From Amycolatopsis antarctica (GTDB lineage: Bacteria; Actinomycetota; Actinomycetes; Mycobacteriales; Pseudonocardiaceae), in NCBI RefSeq assembly GCF_002262875.1, contig NZ_NKYE01000006.1, positions 1 through 64,000 of the forward strand: DNA of 64,000 nucleotides, in the 5' to 3' direction. The notes under the pieces were generated by a model. It ran no database searches and had not been told where the DNA came from. It worked only from the letters and a program-made list of their open reading frames with translations. Numbering within the stretch: the first letter of the stretch is position 1; every line of letters starts with the position of its first letter. The position numbers and the translations under genes are program-made. Below are positions 52,737 through 60,902 of the stretch, piece after piece.

Positions 52737-54440
52737 ATGAACTCGGTACCCGGTCACTCGATCCGCGGCTGCTGGAACGCCGCACTGTCCATCCTCGGTG
52801 ACGCCGGGGTGGACACGGTGTTCGGGTTGCCCGGCGACGATCTGGACGCGTTGTCCGCGGCCGACCGGGCCGGTGCCCGGTTCGTGGTGGCCAGGGACCA
52901 GCGCAACGCCGTGTTCATGGCGGTCGGCTACGCCCTGCAGTCCGGACGACCCGGGGTGGCACTGGTGGGCAAGGGGCCTGCCGTGACGAACACGGTGACC
53001 GGCCTGCTGGAGGCGGCCTGCTCCGCGGCTCCGGTGGTGCTGCTCTCCGGCGGAACGTCCATCGAGCATCGGGGTAGTGGCGCCTTCCAAGAGCTGGACC
53101 AGCTCTCGGTCATCGCGCCACTGGTGAAATGGGCGGCCAGGGTGGACCACCCTGCGCGGCTGGTGCCGACGCTGCGCCGTGCTCTGCTGGTGGCCGGCGC
53201 CGGCGTGCCGGGGCCGGTGTACGTGGAACTTCCGGACCATCTGCTCACCGAGGAGATCCCGGTACGGGCGGAGTCCGCGCCAGGGGCGGAGGTGCCCGCG
53301 GCGGTGACCCTGCCCGGCGACTCGGCGGCGGTACGGGCGCTGCGCTCCGCCGAGCGTCCGCTGCTGCTGGTCGGCGGCGGCATGCGGCACGGGAACGTGG
53401 ACGGGATCATCGAGCGGTTCGCGGAAGCCCACGGCGCCGCGATCACCTGCACCGCGAGCGGACGCGGTGCCGTCGACGAATCCTCGACCCTGTTCTGCGG
53501 GCTGTCCGGTCTGTACACCCCGGAGGAGGCCGCCCGGCTCTGGGCGGAGACCGACTGCGTGCTCGCGCTCGGCAGCAGGCTCGAGGAGACGGCCACCTTC
53601 GGCTGGCCCGAAGGCGTCGGCACCGAGGTACCGGTCATTCAGGTCAATGTGGACGCCGCCGAGTTCGCGACCGGTTTCGCCGGCCCCAAGGTACTCGCGG
53701 ACGCCCGCGCCGTGCTCGGATCCTGGCCCGCACCGCAGCCCCGGGAGGCCTGGGCGGAGACCGTGCGTGGGGTGCACGCCGAACTGCGGGCCGCGCAGGC
53801 AGAGAACCTGCGGAGCCTGCACGAGGCACCGGAACTGCACATCGCCGAGGTACTCGAGGCATTGCAGGACGTGCTGCCCGCCGACCGGGTTCTGGTGCAG
53901 GAGAACGGTTTGCAGGACATGTGGTCCTACCGCTTCCCGCTCTACACCTGCGACGGACCCGGCGGGTCGATCGTGCCCTCCGAGCAGACGAGCCTGGGAT
54001 TCGGGGCCGCGGCAGCGGTGGGCGTCAAGCGCGCAGCGCCGGACCGGCCGGTGGTGGCGTTCGTAGGTGACGGAGCGTTCGGCCTGTTCGACGCCGACCT
54101 TCCCACAGCCGTCGCGCACGGCGGCGGAATCATCTATGTGGTCCTGCGCAACGGCGGCTACGGCTGGCTCCAATCGCAACTCAACGCACGCACGGAGAAG
54201 CCCTCCGGGTTCGCGTTCCTCGACTCCGCGGCGGTGGGGGCACGCGCCGCGGATCTGCCGGGAGTCCGGCAGGTCGCCCTCATGGACAAGAACACGCTCG
54301 CCGCCGACATCGCGCAGGCATGGAAGGCGGCCGAGTCCGGCGAGGTGGTCGTACTGAACGTCCCGGTCCGGATCGCGGACGCGATGTTCACCGAGGAAAC
54401 CGCCGGGGGCGACTTCCCTGTAGTGCCGCCGATCGGCTGA
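52737..54440 (+). CDS. Thiamine-diphosphate-dependent enzyme (acetolactate synthase-like)
   Basis: A 567-residue ThDP enzyme with the three-domain layout of acetolactate synthase, oxalyl-CoA decarboxylase and 2-hydroxyacyl-CoA lyase. The cofactor motif GDGAFG begins at residue 444 and ends in LRNGGYG (Asn472). The N-terminal activating Glu, normally in a HEQ motif, is here Asp54 in ARDQRNAVFMAVGYAL. PGDDLDAL replaces the common PG.....D. The expected chemistry is decarboxylation or carboligation of an aldehyde or 2-keto acid, and the upstream gene could supply the aldehyde. GGGAG lies 7 nt before the ATG; the gap to the previous gene is 36 nt. Confidence 0.88.
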   Translation: MNSVPGHSIRGCWNAALSILGDAGVDTVFGLPGDDLDALSAADRAGARFVVARDQRNAVFMAVGYALQSGRPGVALVGKGPAVTNTVTGLLEAACSAAPVVLLSGGTSIEHRGSGAFQELDQLSVIAPLVKWAARVDHPARLVPTLRRALLVAGAGVPGPVYVELPDHLLTEEIPVRAESAPGAEVPAAVTLPGDSAAVRALRSAERPLLLVGGGMRHGNVDGIIERFAEAHGAAITCTASGRGAVDESSTLFCGLSGLYTPEEAARLWAETDCVLALGSRLEETATFGWPEGVGTEVPVIQVNVDAAEFATGFAGPKVLADARAVLGSWPAPQPREAWAETVRGVHAELRAAQAENLRSLHEAPELHIAEVLEALQDVLPADRVLVQENGLQDMWSYRFPLYTCDGPGGSIVPSEQTSLGFGAAAAVGVKRAAPDRPVVAFVGDGAFGLFDADLPTAVAHGGGIIYVVLRNGGYGWLQSQLNARTEKPSGFAFLDSAAVGARAADLPGVRQVALMDKNTLAADIAQAWKAAESGEVVVLNVPVRIADAMFTEETAGGDFPVVPPIG

Positions 54441-54486
54441 GCACACAGCCCTGCGCCGAGGCGCACCGATAATCGAGGAGCGGACG

Positions 54487-55746
54487 ATGTCAGCACACAA
54501 GCCTTCGGGTGGACGCAGGGTCGTGATCACCGGCTGGGGTGCGATCACACCCGTGGGCCTCACCGTCGACGAGACGTGGGACGCGCTGATCTCCGGCCGC
54601 AGCGGCATCGGCGCGATCACCAGCCTCGACGCCTCGGACCTGCCGACCAACCTGGCGGGCGAGGTGAAGGGCTTCGAACCGCGAAAGTACATGTCGCACA
54701 AGCAGTTGCGCCGGATGGACCCGTACGCCCAGTACGCCTACGCCGCCGCGGGCGAGGCGCTGCGGGCGGCCAAACTGGACGTGGACGAGGAGAACGCCGC
54801 GCGTGTGGGCGCGCTGATCGGCAGCGGCTACGGACCGATGCAGTCCATTGTGGAGCATATCGGGGCGATCAACGAGCGGGGCCCGCGAGCGATCAGCCCC
54901 TTCGCCCCGATCACCGGCGCGATCGACAGCGCCGTGGGCGAGGTCAGCCTCGAGTACGGGCTGGCCGGCCCCACCAGGGCGATGAGCAGCGCGTGTGCCT
55001 CGGGCACCGACTCCATCGGCGAGGCGGCACGCTGGATCCGTTACGGCATCGCCGACGCGGTCGTCTCCGGCGGCGCCGAGCACATCTTCACCCGCGTGGA
55101 CATGGCGGGCAGCGGGAACGCGAAGGCGCTGTCCCGGCGGACCGGCTCGCCGACCGAGGCGTCCCGTCCGTTCGACGAGGACCGCGACGGCTTCGTGATG
55201 AGCGCGGGCTCCGGCGTGCTCGTGCTGGAGTCCGCCGAGCACGCCGTGGCCAGAGGCGCGACGATCCTGGCCGAGCTCGCCGGGTACGCGGCCACCTCGG
55301 ACGCCCATCACTGGACGGCACCCCACCCGGAGGGCCGTGGTGCACGCGCGGCCATGCGAGGCGCGCTCGCCGACGCCGGCATCGAAGCGTCCGAAGTGGA
55401 CTACATCAACGCACACGGCACCAGCACCGTCTACAACGACCAGTCGGAACTCGACTCCATCCGGGCCGTGTTCGGTGCCAGGGCCGAGCAGATCCCGATC
55501 AGTTCGACGAAGTCGATGACCGGTCACATGATCGGAGCGGCCGGAGCCGTCGAGGCGATCGTCGGCGGACTGGTGATCAACAAGGGCATCGTGCCGCCGA
55601 CGATCAACTGCCACAAGCCGATCGACGAGGCGGTCAACTTCGTGGCCAACGAGGCACAGCGGCACGACGTCGACGTGGTCATGAGCAACTCCTTCGGTTT
55701 CGGCGGCCACAACGCCGTCGTGGTGCTGCGCCGGTGGGCGCCCTGA
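54487..55746 (+). CDS. Beta-ketoacyl-ACP synthase II (FabF-like)
   Basis: A 419-residue condensing enzyme of the KAS II type. The catalytic triad is complete: Cys170 in SSACASGTDSIGEA, His310 in INAHGTSTVYND and His347 in GHMIGAAGAVEA, with Lys342 in SSTKSMTGH. The N-terminus RRVVITGWGAITPVGLTVDETW is standard. It condenses malonyl-ACP with an acyl primer, extending it by two carbons. GAGGAG lies 7-8 nt upstream. No acyl carrier protein or malonyltransferase is in the window, so it must use the cell's FAS II partners or genes beyond the edge. A second role as a resistant FabF copy is possible. Confidence 0.93.
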   Translation: MSAHKPSGGRRVVITGWGAITPVGLTVDETWDALISGRSGIGAITSLDASDLPTNLAGEVKGFEPRKYMSHKQLRRMDPYAQYAYAAAGEALRAAKLDVDEENAARVGALIGSGYGPMQSIVEHIGAINERGPRAISPFAPITGAIDSAVGEVSLEYGLAGPTRAMSSACASGTDSIGEAARWIRYGIADAVVSGGAEHIFTRVDMAGSGNAKALSRRTGSPTEASRPFDEDRDGFVMSAGSGVLVLESAEHAVARGATILAELAGYAATSDAHHWTAPHPEGRGARAAMRGALADAGIEASEVDYINAHGTSTVYNDQSELDSIRAVFGARAEQIPISSTKSMTGHMIGAAGAVEAIVGGLVINKGIVPPTINCHKPIDEAVNFVANEAQRHDVDVVMSNSFGFGGHNAVVVLRRWAP

Positions 55747-55817
55747 GCAGAGCGGACATCGCACGCGGCGGCGGGCCGGACGACCGGGGCCAGTGGGCCC
55801 CGAAGGGAGCGAGAACG

Positions 55818-57128
55818 ATGCACGAACGTGCCGGACGACAGTTGTCGGACAGGGGTGCGGGGCGATCGCTCGCCGGAATCGCGGAGCTGACGCTGCCCGG
55901 CCTGCTGGAGATCCCGCTCGACCGGATCGCTGACGCGACCGCCGTGGTCTGCGGAGCCGAAGCGGTCAGCCATGCCGAACTGCACAGCCGCGCCAACCGG
56001 CTGGCCCGGTCGCTGATCACCAGGGGGGTCGGCCCGGACCGGCTGGCGGCCGTGGCACTGCCGCGCACGGTGGACGCCGTGGTGGCCGTTCTGGCGGTGC
56101 TGAAGGCGGGTGGCGCGTACCTGCCGGTGGACCCCGGCTCCTCCGCCGCCGAGTTCTCCCGGGTGCTGGCCGAGTTCCGGCCGGTGTGCGTCCTCGCGAC
56201 GACGGACGCCGCGCCGGCGCTGCCAGTGGCGGCCTCCGCGGAAACCGTGCTGTGGCTGGACGATCCGGCGATCGCGGCCGAGCGGGCGGCCCAGGACGAC
56301 GCCCCGGTACGCGACGAGGACCGGTCGGCGCGGCTGGCCCCGCAGCACCTCGCCTACGTCCTCGGCTGCCCGGGAACCGCGGAGCGGCTGGAAGGCGTCG
56401 CCGTGCAGCAGCGGGGAGTCGTCGCGCTGGCCCGCTGGGCTGGCCGCTACTTCGGGACCGAGACGCTGTCCTCGGTGCTGATGTCGAGTTCGCTGCACTG
56501 TGACGCCTCGGTGTTCGAGTTGTTCCCCGCCCTCGCCGTCGGCGGCCGGGTGGAACTGGTGGACGATCTGGCGTCGGTCGCGGCCCGTGGCGGTTGGTCC
56601 GGTGGCCTGGTCTCCGGCACGCCGCCGGTGCTGGCGGGCCTGCTCGCCGCGGGTGCCGACATCGACGCGCGCAGCGTGGTTCTGTCCTGCGAGAACCTGC
56701 CCGCACCCGTGCGCGACGAGGTACTGCGGTGCGTTCCGGACCCGGAGATCGCCAGTGTGTACGGGCGCCCCGAGGTCACCGTGTACAGCCTGGCCCGGCG
56801 CGCGCACGGACCGCGGGGCCAGGACAGCGCGCCGCCCGGTGGCGCGCCGCTGCTCGGTACCGGCGCGCACGTGCTCGACGCGAGCCTGCGTCCGGTACCG
56901 GCGGGGGTCCCGGGTGAGCTCTACATCTCCGGGGCCGGTCTGGCCCGCGGGTACCTCGGTGACGCCGCACTGACCTCCGCACGGTTCGTGGCGAACCCGT
57001 TCGACGACGGCGGCACCCGGATGTATCGCACCGGTGATGTGGTGTGCCGTACCGAGAGTGGCGATGTCGAGCATGTCGGCACCCTCGCCGCGCCGCCGGT
57101 GCCCGAGCGCGCGGCGGTGCCCTCGTGA
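55818..57128 (+). CDS. Truncated, degenerate NRPS adenylation-like protein
   Basis: A 436-residue protein aligned with the large N-terminal subdomain of an NRPS A domain (YLPVDPGSSAAEFSRVL; PAGVPGELYISGAGLARGYLG; RMYRTGDVVCRTESGD). The A3 phosphate loop, normally TSGSTGxPKG, reads LGCPGTAERLEG (from residue 182), and A5 reads VYGRPEVTVY instead of YGPTE. It stops right after the A7 motif, so the A8 hinge and the C-terminal subdomain with the catalytic Lys are missing, as is any carrier domain. It probably cannot adenylate normally; a binding or scaffold role, or decay, are alternatives. Codon bias is normal, arguing against recent decay. GGGAG precedes ATG 55818. Confidence 0.82.
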   Translation: MHERAGRQLSDRGAGRSLAGIAELTLPGLLEIPLDRIADATAVVCGAEAVSHAELHSRANRLARSLITRGVGPDRLAAVALPRTVDAVVAVLAVLKAGGAYLPVDPGSSAAEFSRVLAEFRPVCVLATTDAAPALPVAASAETVLWLDDPAIAAERAAQDDAPVRDEDRSARLAPQHLAYVLGCPGTAERLEGVAVQQRGVVALARWAGRYFGTETLSSVLMSSSLHCDASVFELFPALAVGGRVELVDDLASVAARGGWSGGLVSGTPPVLAGLLAAGADIDARSVVLSCENLPAPVRDEVLRCVPDPEIASVYGRPEVTVYSLARRAHGPRGQDSAPPGGAPLLGTGAHVLDASLRPVPAGVPGELYISGAGLARGYLGDAALTSARFVANPFDDGGTRMYRTGDVVCRTESGDVEHVGTLAAPPVPERAAVPS

Positions 57129-57213
57129 CGCCAGAGGGAAGCAGACGGCACGGCGGGGCGCGTCATCTCGTTCCGCGGCCGGAGAACCACCGATCCACGA
57201 AGCAAGGACGAAC

Positions 57214-58041
57214 ATGGATTTGTTGAAAGGCAAGAACATTCTGGTGACGGGGGTCCTCACCCAGTCGTCGATCGCGTTTCACGTCGCCAGGGTCGCGCAG
57301 GAGCAGGGTGCCAACGTGGTGCTCACCGGTTACGGCCGGCTCCGCCTGGTGGAGCGGATCGCACAGCGCCTGCCTCAGCCATCGCCGGTGATCGAACTGG
57401 ACGTGACCGACGAGCAGCAGCTCGGCGCGCTGGCCGACCGGGTCCGTGAGCACGTGGGCGGCAGGCTCGACGGGGTGCTGCACTCGGTCGCGTTCGCGCC
57501 GCAGGGCGCAGTGGGCGGCAACTTCATGACGACCGGCTGGGAGGACGTTGCCTCCGCGCTGCGGGTCTCGTCCTACTCGCTGCAGGCGATCACCCGCAGC
57601 GTGCTGCCGTTGCTGGGCAAGGGATCCTCGATCGTCGGCCTGGACTTCGACGCCGCCCGCGCGCACGCCGAGTACGACTGGATGGGCGTGGCGAAGGCGA
57701 GTCTGGAGTCCTCGGCGCGCTACCTCGCGTCCTACCTCGGTGCGGAGGGGATCCGGGTGAATCTGGTCGCGGCCGGTCCGTTGCGGACGACCGCGGCGAA
57801 GGCCATCGGTCCCGGCGGCAACGACGCCGCGGCCCAGGAGGGCAAGCGCTGGGATCAGCGCGCCCCGCTCGGCTGGGACGACCTGGAGTTCGACCCCGTC
57901 GCCCGGGCCTGTGTCGCGTTGTTGTCCGACTGGTTCCCGGCGACCACCGGAGAGATCGTGCATGTCGACGGTGGCGCGCACGCGGTCGGCGACCGGCCCG
58001 GTACCCCGCGGTCGTCGCTGCCGATCCCGGCACCGCGATGA
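57214..58041 (+). CDS. Enoyl-ACP reductase (InhA/FabI-like)
   Basis: A 275-residue short-chain dehydrogenase close to mycobacterial InhA. Shared features: KNILVTGVLTQSSIAFHVAR, VAQEQGANVVLTGY, LLSDWFPATTGEIVHVDGGAH and WDQRAPLGW. The catalytic pair is Tyr154 and Lys161 in EYDWMGVAKASLES. The pocket loop HSVAFAPQGAVGGN differs from InhA (HSIGFMPQ), which could alter inhibitor or substrate fit. It reduces enoyl-ACP with NADH. Within the operon it may finish an acyl chain or act as an insensitive copy protecting the host. AAGGA precedes the ATG. It overlaps no other gene. Confidence 0.9.
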   Translation: MDLLKGKNILVTGVLTQSSIAFHVARVAQEQGANVVLTGYGRLRLVERIAQRLPQPSPVIELDVTDEQQLGALADRVREHVGGRLDGVLHSVAFAPQGAVGGNFMTTGWEDVASALRVSSYSLQAITRSVLPLLGKGSSIVGLDFDAARAHAEYDWMGVAKASLESSARYLASYLGAEGIRVNLVAAGPLRTTAAKAIGPGGNDAAAQEGKRWDQRAPLGWDDLEFDPVARACVALLSDWFPATTGEIVHVDGGAHAVGDRPGTPRSSLPIPAPR

Positions 58042-58117
58042 GCGGGCCGGAAATGTGGCGCACGGTGCTGAACCGCCGACGGGAACCGTCCCTCGGCCGA
58101 ATCGAATCGGGTGGACG

Positions 58118-59170
58118 TTGACTGCGACCGAGGTTCCCGCAGGCACCTCCACACTGGCCGTGCGGGCACGCGACATCGTCAAGACCTTCGGCGCACATCG
58201 CGCCCTGGACGGGGTGGACCTCGACATACCCAGCGGGACGGTGCTCGGTCTGCTCGGCCCGAACGGTGCGGGGAAGACGACGATGGTCCGGGTACTGACC
58301 ACCCTGCTGACGCCGGACAGCGGAACCGCCACCGTCGCCGGGCACGACCTGGCGACCGAGGCCGGAGCCGTGCGCGAGTCGATCGGACTGTCCGGTCAGT
58401 ACGCGGCGGTGGACGACAACCTCACCGGGTACGAGAATCTGTACTTCGTCGGCCGCCTTTACGGGATGAAGCGCGCGGCCGCCGCGGCGAGGGCGCGGGA
58501 ACTGCTGGCGCAGTTCCAGCTCGAGCACGCGGGCGACCGGCTGTCCAAGACGTACTCCGGCGGGATGCGCCGCAGGCTGGACCTGGCCGGTGCCCTGGTG
58601 ATCAGCCCGCCGCTGATCGTGCTCGACGAGCCCACCACCGGACTGGATCCGCGGTCGCGGCTGAACACCTGGGACCTGGTACGGACGCTGGTCGCCGACG
58701 GGACCTCGGTGCTGCTGACGACCCAGTACCTCGAGGAGGCCGATCAGCTCGCCGACTCGATCGTCGTGATCGACCGCGGCCGGGTGGTCGAGCGGGGCAC
58801 CGCGGACGAGCTGAAGAACCGGATCGGCAGCGAACGCCTGGAACTCGTCCTCGCCGACCGCGCCGACCTCCCGGTGCTGCGCACCGTCCTGCGCGAGGTC
58901 GGCGCCGCGGAGCCGGTCATCGACGAGCAGGTACGCCGGGGCCACGTTCTCGTGCACGTCGGCACCAAGACGGTGACCGAGGCCCTGCGGCGGCTGGACG
59001 ACGAGGGCGTGCACGTACTGGAGGTCGCGTTGCAGCGGCCGAAACTGGACGATGTGTTCCTCACCCTCACCGAACGCGATGCGCACCCGGACCCCGAATC
59101 CGAGCGTCCGGACCCGGCGGGCAAGGGCACACGGAGATGGCTGCGCCGGGGCGCGAAGGGTGGACAGTGA
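58118..59170 (+). CDS. ABC exporter ATPase, daunorubicin-resistance (DrrA) type
   Basis: A 350-residue ATPase. Walker A GPNGAGKTT (residues 47-55), signature YSGGMRRRLDLAGALV, Walker B LIVLDEPTTGLD and the family switch TTQYLEEADQLAD are present. The C-terminal domain (residues 250-330) with RPKLDDVFLTLT is specific to DrrA-like drug exporters. It powers efflux through the next gene's permease. The start is taken as TTG 58118, preceded by GGTGG; a GTG at 58160 is the alternative. Its stop overlaps the permease ATG by 1 nt. Location at the end of the operon suggests export of the pathway product. Confidence 0.9.
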   Translation: MTATEVPAGTSTLAVRARDIVKTFGAHRALDGVDLDIPSGTVLGLLGPNGAGKTTMVRVLTTLLTPDSGTATVAGHDLATEAGAVRESIGLSGQYAAVDDNLTGYENLYFVGRLYGMKRAAAAARARELLAQFQLEHAGDRLSKTYSGGMRRRLDLAGALVISPPLIVLDEPTTGLDPRSRLNTWDLVRTLVADGTSVLLTTQYLEEADQLADSIVVIDRGRVVERGTADELKNRIGSERLELVLADRADLPVLRTVLREVGAAEPVIDEQVRRGHVLVHVGTKTVTEALRRLDDEGVHVLEVALQRPKLDDVFLTLTERDAHPDPESERPDPAGKGTRRWLRRGAKGGQ

Positions 59171-59970
59171 TGAGCGTTCTGGTCAAGGGCCTCACGGACG
59201 GCTCGATCATCGCCTGGCGCAATCTGCTGCACGTCCGCCGCAATATGGACTGGCTGTTCGCGGCCGTGGTGCAGCCGATCATGTTCGTGCTGTTGTTCGG
59301 GTTCATCTTCGGCGGGCTGCTCGGCGGTGAGGCGTACCGGGAGTTCCTGCTGGCCGGGATCATGGTGCAGACGCTGGCGTTCAACTCCGCGTTCACCGTG
59401 ATCGGCCTGTCCAACGATCTGCAGCGCGGTGTCATCGACCGGCTGCGGTCGCTGCCCATCTCGCGGGCCGCGGTGATGGTCGGCAGGACCAGTTCGGACC
59501 TCGCGGTGAGCATGGTCGCGATGCTCGTCGTGTCGTTGTGCGGCCTGCTGATCGGCTGGCAGATCCGCGGCAGCGTCCTCGACGCGATCCTGGCTTACCT
59601 GCTGCTGCTGGTGTTCGCGTTCGCCATGTCGTGGATCGGTGCGTTGATCGGCCTGTGGGCACCCAGTGCCGAGGTGGCGCAGAGCGCGGGTCTGATCTGG
59701 CTGACTCCGCTGACCTTCGTCTCCTCCGGTTTCGTCCCGGAGTCCTCGATGCCCGGCCCGTTACGGGTGATCGCCGAGTGGAATCCGCTCACCGCGGTGA
59801 TCAACGCGGCGCGAACTCTGTTCGGCAACCCGAATCCGCAGGGGGTTCCGCCGCTCGACGGCTGGCCCGCCGAGAACTCCGCGCTGTACGCCCTTTTGTG
59901 CTCGGTGCTGATCGTCGCGATCTTCGTGCCGCTGAGCATGCGTGCCTACAAGCGGGTGGCCTCGCGGTGA
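59170..59970 (+). CDS. ABC exporter permease, DrrB type
   Basis: A 266-residue ABC-2 type membrane permease. Six helices are visible (for example FAAVVQPIMFVLLFGFIFGGLL, MVAMLVVSLCGLLIGW, ILAYLLLLVFAFAMSWIGAL, ALLCSVLIVAIFVPLSM). The loop LQRGVIDRLRSLPISRAAVMVGR and the segment LTFVSSGFVPESSMPGPLRVIAEWNPLTAVINAAR are characteristic of DrrB. ATG 59170 overlaps the ATPase stop (TGATG); the GTG one codon earlier would also work. With DrrA it forms an exporter for a hydrophobic small molecule. A strong terminator follows 110 nt later. Confidence 0.9.
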   Translation: MSVLVKGLTDGSIIAWRNLLHVRRNMDWLFAAVVQPIMFVLLFGFIFGGLLGGEAYREFLLAGIMVQTLAFNSAFTVIGLSNDLQRGVIDRLRSLPISRAAVMVGRTSSDLAVSMVAMLVVSLCGLLIGWQIRGSVLDAILAYLLLLVFAFAMSWIGALIGLWAPSAEVAQSAGLIWLTPLTFVSSGFVPESSMPGPLRVIAEWNPLTAVINAARTLFGNPNPQGVPPLDGWPAENSALYALLCSVLIVAIFVPLSMRAYKRVASR

Positions 59971-60082
59971 GGCGTTTCTACCCGGTCCGACCGGGGGAGA
60001 AGCGCCGTTCGTGACCGTGTTTCGTGGCCGGCGAGGCGGCCGGGTGCACCGAGCAGATCGTGACAGATGAATCGTCACAAAT

Positions 60083-60122
60083 GAAAGGCGGGCGGCCGAA
60101 TGAACTCGGCCGCCCGCCTTTC
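60083..60122. terminator. Strong bidirectional hairpin terminator
   Basis: A perfect 17-bp stem (60083-60099 with 60106-60122) and a 6-nt loop, placed between the drrB-type gene and the convergent small membrane protein gene. The stem ends in TTTC on the plus strand and AAAG/CTTT on the other, so it can end transcription both ways and marks the end of the operon. Confidence 0.85.
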
Positions 60123-60175
60123 GGAAGCTGCGCCGACCCTGGGGGATTGACCGGCGCAGTTGGCGTGTCGGGTAT

Positions 60176-60379
60176 CTAGTTCTTCTTCGTGGCCATACCG
60201 CGGTATGCCGCCGTGATGCCGACCATGATGACGGCGATGAGTGCGACGGTGACGGCGAGGTTGAGGACGAATGGAGAGTCCTCGAGGAACTTCTGCTTCA
60301 GCGCGTTCAACCCGACGATCGCGATCGCGTAGACCCACCAGGGCGCCCACTTGCCTTCGCTCTGATTCTCTTCGCTCAC
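60176..60379 (-). CDS. Small two-helix membrane protein
   Basis: A 67-residue protein of unknown function. A polar N-terminus (MSEENQSEGKWAPWW) leads into helix VYAIAIVGLNALKQKF and a second helix FVLNLAVTVALIAVIMVGITAAY, ending in KK. GTG 60379 has GGAG 9 nt upstream. It lies 29 nt after the lipoprotein gene on the same strand, so the two are probably one operon. The ribosome site and hydrophobic pattern support it as real. Confidence 0.7.
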   Translation of the reverse strand: MSEENQSEGKWAPWWVYAIAIVGLNALKQKFLEDSPFVLNLAVTVALIAVIMVGITAAYRGMATKKN

Positions 60380-60408
60380 GTTAATCTCCGTTCAGTTCTG
60401 TTCGGCGA

Positions 60409-60729
60409 TCAGCAGTACTTCTCGACCTTTTGCGCGGCCGAGTCGACCTTGCCGCTGTCCCCGGACAGCAGGTCCTTGGCGGCACTGACCACCGTCGACT
60501 CTTCCCCCGAATCGGATCCACCGGACTTGCTCAGTTCACGATCCACCCGCTTCACCGCGGACTGGAGTTCGTCGCTGACGAGTTGCTTGGACTCCGGTGT
60601 CGCCTCCAGCCATGACTGCGCCGCCGTGCACACGAGCCATTTGTTGCTGCCGAACGAACCGCCCGGCTTGCAGGCCCCGACCACGGTCAGGGAGCAGAGC
60701 GCGATCAGGACGATCACTCTGGTCCGCAC
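60409..60729 (-). CDS. Small lipoprotein
   Basis: A 106-residue exported lipoprotein. The signal peptide MRTRVIVLIALCSLTVVGAC carries the lipobox VGAC. The mature part is helical and charged (SWLEATPESKQLVSDELQSA; VDSAAQKVEKYC) with Cys near both ends of the domain (LVCTAAQS and the terminal YC), which could pair. No family recognised. GTG 60729 has GGAAG upstream at about 10 nt. It is first in a two-gene unit with the small membrane protein and could serve as an envelope sensor or immunity factor, but nothing in the sequence decides this. Confidence 0.72.
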   Translation of the reverse strand: MRTRVIVLIALCSLTVVGACKPGGSFGSNKWLVCTAAQSWLEATPESKQLVSDELQSAVKRVDRELSKSGGSDSGEESTVVSAAKDLLSGDSGKVDSAAQKVEKYC

Positions 60730-60902
60730 GCAAACACTTCCTTTCCCGGGGCGTTCGTCTCGTGTCGTGGCCGGTCAGGCTCTCCGGCTACCATTACGAC
60801 AATGGCCGAATCACCGGCCGCCGCGCATCGGCGGTACGTACGGCTTCGCCGTCATCAGTTAGTAGGATGCTGCCGTAGAGTGCCTGCTGGTTGGATCGGA
60901 AA

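Noticed and set aside
54576..55817. Upstream extension of the adenylation-like protein through the FabF gene
   Set aside because: The extension is the out-of-frame shadow of FabF; the true start at 55818 has a ribosome site and begins the domain.
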